Below are positions 7,888 to 14,371 of a stretch of DNA of 30,617 nucleotides, piece by piece. The notes under the pieces were generated by a model. That model worked only from the letters and a program-made list of their open reading frames with translations, was not told where the DNA came from and made no database searches. Location: the NCBI GenBank assembly GCA_027073875.1, contig JALTEO010000066.1, forward strand, positions 1 through 30,617, read 5' to 3'. Positions within the stretch are counted from its first letter, which is position 1. Every line of letters starts with the position of its first letter. The DNA comes from Bacteroidales bacterium (lineage in GTDB: Bacteria > Bacteroidota > Bacteroidia > Bacteroidales > JALTDM01). A program made the translations under genes and the position numbers.

Positions 7888-9102
7888 TTAAGGTAATTCT
7901 GTCTCAATTTTGTTCAAATCTACAAAGAATTCAGGATATGATTTATTGACTGTCTCTTTGTTCTTGATAATTATTTCATTTTCTGAAACCAAATTTAATA
8001 CGCCTGCCATCATTGCAATGCGATGGTCGTGCTGTGAATCTATCGTACAACCTGAGATTTTCCCGCCTGTAATTTTCATCAAATCATCATTAATTTCTAC
8101 GGAAATACCTGCTTTTGACAATTCGGTTTTTAGCACTTCGCCACGATTGCTTTCCTTGTGTTTTAACCGCGAAACGCCTTTGATGGTTGTTGTTCCTTCG
8201 CAATTTGCGGCTAATGTTGCCAACGGCGGGAACAAGTCCGGACAATGTGTGGCATCAAATGTAAATGCTTGTAATTTTTTCCGCCTGACTTCAACAATAT
8301 TATCTTGTAACCGAATCTTCGCTCCTGCCATTTTCAGAGCATCAAGTATTTTTTTGTCTGCCTGCAACGAATTGCCGGAAAGATTTTTTACGGCTACTCC
8401 TCCGGTAAGTGCACCGGCAACCAGTAAAAAAGCAGCACCACTCCAATCGCCCTCAATCGTATATTCCTCAGGATGATATGTTTGATTACCTTTGATGAAA
8501 AATTGTTGATAATTAGTGTGTGATATTTCTACCCCGAAATGCCGGATAATGTTCATCGTCATATCAATGTATGGAATACTTTTCAGATTTCTAACCGTAA
8601 TTATCGAATTGCCGTCAACAAGGGGCAACGCTATTAGTAACCCTGTTAACAGTTGAGAACTTACCGAGCCGTCAATTGTGATTTCTCCTGCATTTAGTTT
8701 TTTGCTGATAGTTAGTGGCGGAAAACCGTTATCGGTAGTTACGCTAACACCTAATTGGACAAGAGATTCTCCCAGGAATCCTATGGGACGGGATTTTAGC
8801 GTTCCTTTGGCAGAAAGCTGTATTTTTTCTCCTGATAATGCAAAAATAGGTGCAAACATACGCAGAGCCAGCCCAGATTCTTCTGCTGAAAATAAACTTT
8901 CCGTAATTTTAATACCTTCGGATTGAATAATTAGTTCCCTATTTTCCTCAGTGATTTTGGCACCCAATCCTGCAATAAGGTTTTTGACAGCCATTGTGTC
9001 GTCGCACCACGAGACATTGTGTAGTACGGTTTTTCCTTTTGCCAGCAAAGCAATTGCCAATGCTCTTTGCAGATAACTCTTTGATGCGGGAGCTTGTATC
9101 AT
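7888..9102 (-). CDS. aroA: 3-phosphoshikimate 1-carboxyvinyltransferase (EPSP synthase)
   Basis: Transfers enolpyruvyl from PEP to shikimate-3-phosphate. Key motifs: APASKSYLQR at 4-13 (substrate Lys8), ESGLALR at 75-81 (PEP-site loop, normally NAGT-R), KSRPIG at 103-108, SSQ at 148-150, EGDWSGAA at 217-224, CPDLFP at 287-292 (catalytic Asp289), KHKESNR at 314-320, DHRIAM at 359-364 and KSYPEFF at 387-393. The protein starts only seven residues before the substrate Lys. An in-frame stop lies five codons upstream of this ATG, so no earlier start exists. The ATG overlaps the aroD stop as ATGA. At 404 residues it is a little short for the family. Confidence 0.93.
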   Translation of the reverse strand: MIQAPASKSYLQRALAIALLAKGKTVLHNVSWCDDTMAVKNLIAGLGAKITEENRELIIQSEGIKITESLFSAEESGLALRMFAPIFALSGEKIQLSAKGTLKSRPIGFLGESLVQLGVSVTTDNGFPPLTISKKLNAGEITIDGSVSSQLLTGLLIALPLVDGNSIITVRNLKSIPYIDMTMNIIRHFGVEISHTNYQQFFIKGNQTYHPEEYTIEGDWSGAAFLLVAGALTGGVAVKNLSGNSLQADKKILDALKMAGAKIRLQDNIVEVRRKKLQAFTFDATHCPDLFPPLATLAANCEGTTTIKGVSRLKHKESNRGEVLKTELSKAGISVEINDDLMKITGGKISGCTIDSQHDHRIAMMAGVLNLVSENEIIIKNKETVNKSYPEFFVDLNKIETELP

Positions 9103-9761
9103 TTTATTTTCGTTTCAGCATTTATAATGTTCACTAACTTTTCTATTGTTGCTTTGTCAAATTGTCCGGGAGCTGTTTCTTTTCCTTGTTCCTGCGAGAC
9201 ATAAGTAAATTCCGCACCGAGAAATAACGATGCCAGACGCGAAATTTTGCCTTTTTCGCCCATACAAAAAGCTATCAGGTTCGTGTTGTTACGATATAAC
9301 GAAAGCACGGTAGCTATGTCTTGTTCTGTGTCAGCCATTGTTACGACCTTAATTTTCCACGGGTTAAATTTTCTGCCGGCATCAATTATTTTTTGTAATT
9401 CGGATAATGCCGGCGTTGTTGTAAAATTGTGATAAGAGATAATGATCTGACAATTTCTTTTTTTGGCATATTTCAGCATATCTTTCTGAAAATCAGTATT
9501 GGAATCTATCTCAATGTCTATATAATCTGTGCCTAAATCAATTACTTTTTTTAATAAGTCTTTTTTTTCGGTATCGTTTTTTTCTTCGGAGCGATAGGTT
9601 GCAATAAATTTTGTTTTTAGTGCGAATAATTGCTTTAACTCGTGGTCGGAAAAATGAATTAAATCCAGACGCAACTCTGCCAATTTAGTATCTTTTGCTG
9701 CCTGATAACAAGCGGCAAAATTATTTTCTGAAAGCGTTACACAAAATTTATTTTCGGTCAT
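9099..9761 (-). CDS. aroD: 3-dehydroquinate dehydratase, type I
   Basis: 220 residues. Type I dehydroquinases dehydrate 3-dehydroquinate through a Schiff base. ELRLDL at 29-34 carries the substrate-binding acidic/basic pair, SYHNF at 109-113 holds the catalytic His111, KIKVVTMA at 136-143 holds the Schiff-base Lys138, SRL at 174-176 the substrate Arg, and PGQ at 198-200 the closing-loop Gln. The gene starts exactly where the palindromic repeat array of the upstream spacer ends (CAT at 9759-9761), and its stop overlaps the aroA start. Confidence 0.93.
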   Translation of the reverse strand: MTENKFCVTLSENNFAACYQAAKDTKLAELRLDLIHFSDHELKQLFALKTKFIATYRSEEKNDTEKKDLLKKVIDLGTDYIDIEIDSNTDFQKDMLKYAKKRNCQIIISYHNFTTTPALSELQKIIDAGRKFNPWKIKVVTMADTEQDIATVLSLYRNNTNLIAFCMGEKGKISRLASLFLGAEFTYVSQEQGKETAPGQFDKATIEKLVNIINAETKIK

Positions 9762-10099
9762 TTATTTTTTATTTTGTTGAGATTCTTCATGAGTTCCTTC
9801 GCTTTGCTCAGGATGACATTTGTAAATGGTGTTTGTTGTCATACTGAGCTTGTCGAAGTATCTATTTCTCTTACATTTCATTTTACTCATTTGAGATTCT
9901 TCACTTCGTTCAGAATGACAAATCATTTGGGTTTATACCGTATTTAATTACGAAGTTGTCATGCTGAGATTGTCGAAGTATCTATTTCTTTTATATTTCA
10001 TTTTACACATTATTGAGATTCTTCACTCCACTGCGTTCCGTTCAGAATGACATTTATGAATGGTATTTGTTGTCATACTGAGCGAATGCGAAGTATCTA
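9762..10099. repeat. Three tandem palindromic units between the GIY-YIG gene and aroD
   Basis: This spacer is made of three units at 9778-9864, 9892-9984 and 10014-10099, separated by similar 27-29 bp linkers. Each unit starts TGAGATTCTTCA...CAGRATGACA and ends TGTCATRCTGAG...GAAGYATCTA, so the two ends are inverted copies of each other. Segment 9771-9934 matches 10417-10580 at 161 of 164 positions. The right end contains the TAG stop of the GIY-YIG gene (CTA at 10097-10099), and the left end abuts the aroD ATG. Translated short ORFs from this family give the familiar artefact peptide CHSERSEES. Confidence 0.9.
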
Positions 10100-10408
10100 T
10101 TCAATTTTATCATTTAAAAATTTCCATTCCGGATTAAATTCATTGATTAATTTATCTTTTTTATTTCTTTTCCAACCTTTTAATTGTTTTTCTCTATCAA
10201 TGGCGTGCTCAATAAATTGAAATCTCTCATAATAAACTAAATATATTGTATTGTATTTACCTGCAAATGTTTTCTTTTCCCCTTCTGAATCCTGTTTGTG
10301 TTCATATAGTCTTCTACTCAAATCATTTGTTACGCCAATGTATAGAACTTTCTTATATTTATTAGTAAGCATATATACGAAATAATTATGTGTTCCTATT
10401 GGTTTCAT
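10097..10408 (-). CDS. Single-domain GIY-YIG nuclease (YhbQ/UPF0213-like)
   Basis: 103 residues forming one GIY-YIG endonuclease domain: FVYML at 10-14 and YIGVTNDLSRRLYEH at 23-37 give the variant GIY-YIG pair and the catalytic Arg, and IDREKQLKGW at 70-79 holds the metal-binding Glu73. The remainder (to 103) is short, as in the UvrC-N-like UPF0213 proteins. Expected activity is DNA strand cleavage; the target is unknown. It interrupts the aro cluster, with palindromic repeat arrays on both sides that begin at its ATG and end in its TAG. Both flanks share a 98 percent identical 164-bp segment, so gene plus one spacer copy looks like an insertion into an ancestral aroB-aroD spacer. Confidence 0.9.
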   Translation of the reverse strand: MKPIGTHNYFVYMLTNKYKKVLYIGVTNDLSRRLYEHKQDSEGEKKTFAGKYNTIYLVYYERFQFIEHAIDREKQLKGWKRNKKDKLINEFNPEWKFLNDKIE

Positions 10409-10627
10409 TTGTTTTTATTTTGTTGAGATTCTTCACGAGTTCCTTCGCTTTGCTCAGGATGACATTTGTAAATGGCATTTGTTGTCATACTGAGCTTGTC
10501 GAAGTATCTATTTCTCTTACATTTCATTTTACTCATTTGAGATTCTTCACTTCGTTCAGAATGACAAATCATTTGGGTTTTCGTATTAATTACGAGACTG
10601 TCATACTGAGCGAATGTAAAGCATCTA
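10409..10627. repeat. Two tandem palindromic units between aroB and the GIY-YIG gene
   Basis: Units at 10424-10510 and 10538-10627 belong to the same family as those at 9778-10099. Bases 10417-10580 differ from 9771-9934 at only three positions. The array starts right after the GIY-YIG ATG, and its last unit includes the TAG stop of aroB (CTA at 10625-10627). The shared edge TGTCATACTGAGCGAATG...CTATTC also ends the other array. Confidence 0.9.
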
Positions 10628-11653
10628 TTCATAATTCAAAATATCCGTTTTAAGTTCATCAATACTTATGCGTTCCACAATTGCCTCACCAATTTTTTTA
10701 ATCATTACAAAATCAATAAAATCGCTGTTTCGTTTTTTATCTTTCGTAATGGCATCAGCCAATTTTTTTCTATCAATATTTGTTGATGTCGGCAGTCCAA
10801 GATTATTTAACAGCATTTTAATTTTTTCGACATCTTGTTGTGAGATATATCCTTTTTTGGCAGATAAATGAGCAGAAAACATCATCCCTATACTGATTGC
10901 CTCACCGTGTGATAAATCGGAATGCTTTTCTATGGCGTGTCCCAGAGTATGACCAAAATTTAATTTTTTCCGTTCGCCCGATTCTTTTTCGTCGCGGTTA
11001 ACGATGGTTGCTTTTATTTGCACATTGCGATAAACCAAATCTGTAAAAAATGATTGGTTAAATGCTAAGATATTCTGTTGGTTATCAATAATTTCAGCAA
11101 ACAATTCTTCGTCGGCAATCAGGGCGTGTTTGATAATTTCACCAAATCCTGAACGGATTTCTTCCGGGGGCAAGGTTTGTAGCATTTCAGTATCGCAAAT
11201 AACAAATTGCGGCTGATTAAATGTCCCGATAATATTTTTATACGACAAGAAATTAACACCGTTTTTCCCGCCAACAGAAGCATCTACCTGCGAAAGCAAT
11301 GAGGTAGAAACAAATCCGAAATCAATGCCACGCATAAAAACCGATGCAACAAAACCGGTAATATCGCAAACCACACCACCGCCAATACCTACCAAAAACG
11401 AATGCCTGTCGGCTCCTAATTCTATTAATCTTGAAATGATAAACGACAATGTTTCAAGCGTTTTTGTTTTTTCTCCGGCTTCAACTACAATAACAGGAAA
11501 CTGACTAAACCGATTACCATACAGCCGGTTAAGGTTAGTATCTGTAATGACAATAATTTTTCTATCGGGCAAATATTTCTTTAAATTTCCAATTTGCTCA
11601 CCGATTAGCAACTGTGAATCTCCGAATTTCCCGTAGATAGATAATACTTTCAT
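10625..11653 (-). CDS. aroB: 3-dehydroquinate synthase
   Basis: 342 residues. Cyclises DAHP to 3-dehydroquinate using NAD+ and Zn2+, the second step of the shikimate pathway. NAD-binding motif GIGGGVVCD at 89-97, active-site VGGKNGVN at 127-134, FGEIIKHA at 170-177 with Zn ligand Glu172, FGHTLGHAIEKH at 233-244 with His235, and LSHGEA at 247-252 with His249 are all present. It is the first gene of the cluster. Its final codons (Glu-TAG) come from the edge of the palindromic repeat; the GIY-YIG gene also ends Glu-TAG in the same repeat edge, so the natural end of AroB may have been replaced. Confidence 0.95.
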   Translation of the reverse strand: MKVLSIYGKFGDSQLLIGEQIGNLKKYLPDRKIIVITDTNLNRLYGNRFSQFPVIVVEAGEKTKTLETLSFIISRLIELGADRHSFLVGIGGGVVCDITGFVASVFMRGIDFGFVSTSLLSQVDASVGGKNGVNFLSYKNIIGTFNQPQFVICDTEMLQTLPPEEIRSGFGEIIKHALIADEELFAEIIDNQQNILAFNQSFFTDLVYRNVQIKATIVNRDEKESGERKKLNFGHTLGHAIEKHSDLSHGEAISIGMMFSAHLSAKKGYISQQDVEKIKMLLNNLGLPTSTNIDRKKLADAITKDKKRNSDFIDFVMIKKIGEAIVERISIDELKTDILNYE

Positions 11654-11774
11654 TATGCAACAAAGATATTTATTTTTTTAATTTAGGGGAGTTCTAATCT
11701 GAATTTCAAAAGTTTTGCAATGCTGGAAGCCGGCTCTTTTCAGTGTCTGTTTTTTATACCAAGTCTTTTTGGAC

Positions 11775-11836
11775 TAATACCGATGCTACATGAAAATAGT
11801 ACAATTTATTGAATATTGAATGTGTAATCGGTATTA
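11775..11836. repeat. MITE-like 62-bp element, copy 2
   Basis: Perfect 10-bp terminal inverted repeats TAATACCGAT and ATCGGTATTA enclose a 42-bp interior, matching 1223-1287 in reverse complement. A 14-mer TCTTTTTGGACTAA adjoins both copies on the plus strand although the elements are in opposite orientation. It lies in the 272-bp divergent spacer (11654-11925) between aroB and gcvT; I see no gene or glycine-riboswitch-like structure in that spacer. Confidence 0.75.
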
Positions 11837-11883
11837 TTTTCCAAAACATTTTCTCAAACAGAAAATTAATTCACAGGAATAAT

Positions 11884-11891
11884 TACATTTG
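11884..11891 (+). promoter_or_regulatory. Candidate Bacteroidota -7 box for gcvT
   Basis: TACATTTG matches the TAnnTTTG consensus and lies 34 bases before the gcvT ATG, giving a leader of about 28 nt. No convincing TTTG -33 box stands at the expected distance, so this is tentative. Confidence 0.35.
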
Positions 11892-11925
11892 CTTTTCCAA
11901 AAATTAAATTAAAAATTTGACAATA

Positions 11926-13014
11926 ATGAAAAGAACAGCATTATTTGAAGTACACCAAAAATTAGGTGCCAAGATATTACCGTTTGCAGGGTTTGAAATG
12001 CCTATAAAATATACAGGCGACATTGAAGAACATGTAACTGTCCGCAAGGGGGTTGGTGTTTTTGATGTGTCGCACATGGGCGAGTTTTGGGTTGAAGGAC
12101 CCGATGCACTTAAATTTGTGCAGTGGGTTACTTCTAACGATGCGTCAGTTCTTTTCGATGGCAAAGTGCAGTATTCTTGTTTTCCTAACGGGAAAGGTGG
12201 CATTGTTGATGACTTGTTGGTTTACCGTTTTGCCGAAGACAAATATTTGTTGGTAGTGAATGCAGCTAATATTGAGAAAGATTGGAACTGGTGCAACAGC
12301 CAAAATAAATTTAATGTTAAGTTGACAAATGCTTCGGACGAAACATCACAATTGGCAATTCAGGGACCTTTGGCACTGAAAGCCATGCAAAAATTAACCG
12401 ATACGCCCGTTGAAGATATGGAATATTATACTTTCAAAGTGTTGTCGTTTGCAGGAATTCCCAATGTATTATTTTCAACTACAGGTTATACCGGAGCCGG
12501 TGGATGCGAAATTTATTTCCCGAATGAATATGCTCAGAAAATCTGGGATGCCGTATTTGAAGCAGGAAAAGAATTTGACATCAAACCTATTGGCTTAGCG
12601 GCTCGTGATACTTTGCGACTGGAAATGGGATATTGCCTTTATGGTAATGATATTGACGATACAACTTCGCCTATTGAGGGTGGTTTAGGTTGGATAACAA
12701 AATTTGTGGACCACAAAGATTTTATTGATAAAGATTATTTGTGGAATCAAAAACAAAATGGTGTTACCAAAAAATTGATTGGTTTTACGATGATAGACAG
12801 AGGCATTCCCCGTCATGGATATGAGATTGTTGATGCTGAAGGCAATAAAATAGGGCATGTTACTTCCGGCACTATTTCGCCAATGACGAGAGAAGGTATA
12901 GGTATGGGCTATGTACCTTCTGAGTTCTCAAAAAAGGATTCTGAAATTTTTATCCATATCCGCAATAAAAACCTGAAAGCTAAAGTGGTAAGACCACCAT
13001 TTTACAAGGGATAG
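11926..13014 (+). CDS. gcvT: Aminomethyltransferase (glycine cleavage T protein)
   Basis: The T protein of the glycine cleavage system transfers the aminomethyl carbon from lipoyl-H protein to tetrahydrofolate, releasing ammonia. The start is placed at ATG 11926 (MKRTALFEVH, 362 residues); a TTG three codons earlier is in frame but unlikely. Visible features: FAGFEMPIKY at 20-29, GVFDVSHMGE at 44-53, GGIVDDL at 91-97 with the catalytic Asp near 96, the folate-site region VNAANIEKD at 111-119, TGYTGAGGCEIYF-type glycine-rich segment near 190, and the C-terminal GTISPMTREGIGMGYV. Other glycine cleavage genes are not next to it. murI follows after four bases, so the two probably share a transcript. 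Confidence 0.94.
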   Translation: MKRTALFEVHQKLGAKILPFAGFEMPIKYTGDIEEHVTVRKGVGVFDVSHMGEFWVEGPDALKFVQWVTSNDASVLFDGKVQYSCFPNGKGGIVDDLLVYRFAEDKYLLVVNAANIEKDWNWCNSQNKFNVKLTNASDETSQLAIQGPLALKAMQKLTDTPVEDMEYYTFKVLSFAGIPNVLFSTTGYTGAGGCEIYFPNEYAQKIWDAVFEAGKEFDIKPIGLAARDTLRLEMGYCLYGNDIDDTTSPIEGGLGWITKFVDHKDFIDKDYLWNQKQNGVTKKLIGFTMIDRGIPRHGYEIVDAEGNKIGHVTSGTISPMTREGIGMGYVPSEFSKKDSEIFIHIRNKNLKAKVVRPPFYKG

Positions 13015-13018
13015 AAAC

Positions 13019-13828
13019 ATGGCAGTTGGCAATAATAATCCTATCGGGATTTTTGATTCCGGCGTTGGCGGGCTTTCCGTTCTCAAGGAATTAAAACGGT
13101 TATTGCCTTTTGAATCATTTATTTATTTTGCCGATAGTGCACATGCTCCTTATGGAGAAAAAACACCGGAAGAAATTTACCGGTATTCTAAAACGATTGT
13201 AGATTTTTTTTTAGGCAGAAAAGTTAAATTAATAGTGGTTGCCTGCAATACTGCAACTGCTCATGCTATCAGAAAATTACGAAAACAATATGCTATTCCT
13301 TTTGTAGGAATGGAACCTGCCGTAAAACCGGCTGCCCTTCATACAAAAACAGGACATATCGGCGTATTGGCAACTGCCGGCACTTTCCGTGGAAAACATT
13401 TTACCAAAACAACAGAAACCTTTGCCAAAGGCATTCAGGTTCATACACAGGTGGGTGAAGGTTTGGTAGAAGCCGTTGAACAAGGAAATTTTAATATTTC
13501 CGGCACAACCGAAATGTTACGAAAATATATTGTTCCGATGCTTGAGCAAGGAATTGATTTTCTCGTTTTGGGATGTACACATTATCCGTTTTTGTGTGAA
13601 CAGATAAAAGAAATTACCGGACAACGGCAAATAGAAATTATCAATCCCGCAGAACCGGTAGCACATCAAACAAAAAATCTATTATTTAGCTTTAATCTGG
13701 AAAGTAGCGGTGATATGCCGCCAAAATATCAGTTTTTTACGACAGGAAAGGAAAAAGTACTCAAAAATCTAATTACGCAAATTGGAATTCACGATAGTTT
13801 TGAAATCTCCGAAATATCGCCACTTTAA
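13019..13828 (+). CDS. murI: Glutamate racemase
   Basis: Makes D-glutamate for peptidoglycan by cofactor-independent racemisation. 269 residues, normal for the family. IFDSGVGGLSV at 11-21 (Asp13, Ser14), Y-E-K segment AHAPYGEK at 41-48, catalytic Cys76 in ACNTATA (75-81) and catalytic Cys186 in GCTHYPF (185-191) are all intact. It begins four bases after gcvT and ends one base before the ATG of the next gene, so it sits in the middle of a three-gene unit. Confidence 0.96.
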   Translation: MAVGNNNPIGIFDSGVGGLSVLKELKRLLPFESFIYFADSAHAPYGEKTPEEIYRYSKTIVDFFLGRKVKLIVVACNTATAHAIRKLRKQYAIPFVGMEPAVKPAALHTKTGHIGVLATAGTFRGKHFTKTTETFAKGIQVHTQVGEGLVEAVEQGNFNISGTTEMLRKYIVPMLEQGIDFLVLGCTHYPFLCEQIKEITGQRQIEIINPAEPVAHQTKNLLFSFNLESSGDMPPKYQFFTTGKEKVLKNLITQIGIHDSFEISEISPL

Positions 13829-13829
13829 A

Positions 13830-14255
13830 ATGCAAACAACCTTAAAACTAATTCGTGTTCCCATTCCCGAAAACGGATTGCATCTTTTGATTAAAGCCAA
13901 AATTGGCAGACGATTTTATTTCCTGATTCTTGATACGGGAGCATCCGAATCGGTTTTAGACAAAAATTTACCTGCAAATTTATTCTCTTCAATTGAGATA
14001 AACGACGACGCACAGACTTATGGCATCCAGTCGGAAAATATAAAAACGGAAATTGGTGTTGTAAAAACATTTGCTTTGGGAGCACTTAAACTAAAAAACC
14101 AACCGTTTCATTTAGTAGATTTATCACAGATAAACGAGCTTTACGGCAATTTTATTGATTATCGTATCAGCGGGCTGATAGGTAGTGATTTTCTTAATCA
14201 ATTTCAAGCTACGATTAGCTATAAAACAGGCAAGTTGATATTGAGAAAATTCTAA
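13830..14255 (+). CDS. Small retropepsin-like aspartic protease
   Basis: A 141-residue protein when started at ATG 13830, one base after the murI stop; the frame is open further upstream, inside murI, but that start is unlikely. FLILDTGASESVLD at 31-44 contains the DTGA catalytic motif of retroviral-type aspartic proteases, followed near the end by ISGLIGSDFLNQF, the usual second conserved stretch. A single half-site implies an active dimer. There is no signal peptide, so it is probably cytoplasmic. The substrate is unknown. A hairpin terminator at 14261-14280 closes the gcvT-murI unit. Confidence 0.8.
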   Translation: MQTTLKLIRVPIPENGLHLLIKAKIGRRFYFLILDTGASESVLDKNLPANLFSSIEINDDAQTYGIQSENIKTEIGVVKTFALGALKLKNQPFHLVDLSQINELYGNFIDYRISGLIGSDFLNQFQATISYKTGKLILRKF

Positions 14256-14260
14256 TCCGG

Positions 14261-14280
14261 AAGATTCATAGAATTTTATC
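14261..14280 (+). terminator. Terminator-like hairpin after the gcvT-murI unit
   Basis: AAGATTC-ATA-GAATTTT forms a 7-bp stem with one G-T pair and ends in four T residues, five bases after the stop. Together with the preceding TCCGG it repeats the sequence after the sigma factor gene at 2211-2234 with few changes. Confidence 0.5.
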
Positions 14281-14297
14281 TTAAACAATAGTCAATT

Positions 14298-14336
14298 ATA
14301 GATTCTTCACTGCCCCTTCGCTTTGCTCAGAATAAC
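14298..14336. repeat. Degenerate half-copy of the aro-spacer palindromic unit
   Basis: AGATTCTTCACTGCCCCTTC followed by GCTTTGCTCAGAATAACA matches the left arm of the units at 9778 and 10424. No right arm is recognisable. It lies in the convergent spacer between the retropepsin-like gene and the GH3 gene. Confidence 0.65.
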
Positions 14337-14371
14337 AAAACCAAAAGTTTTGCAAATGTCTCAGGATTTCC

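Noticed and set aside
9778..10099. Three regularly spaced repeats resembling a CRISPR array
   Set aside because: The units are ~90 bp with internal inverted arms, and the 27-29 bp linkers are similar to each other instead of unique, so they are tandem palindromic repeats.
10405..10632. Minus-strand 75-codon ORF across the aroB-side array
   Set aside because: It is the typical CHSERSEES-type translation of this repeat family and overlaps only repeat DNA; not a gene.
11654..11925. Possible glycine riboswitch upstream of gcvT
   Set aside because: No paired glycine-aptamer-like conserved elements were found; the spacer holds the MITE-like element and AT-rich DNA.
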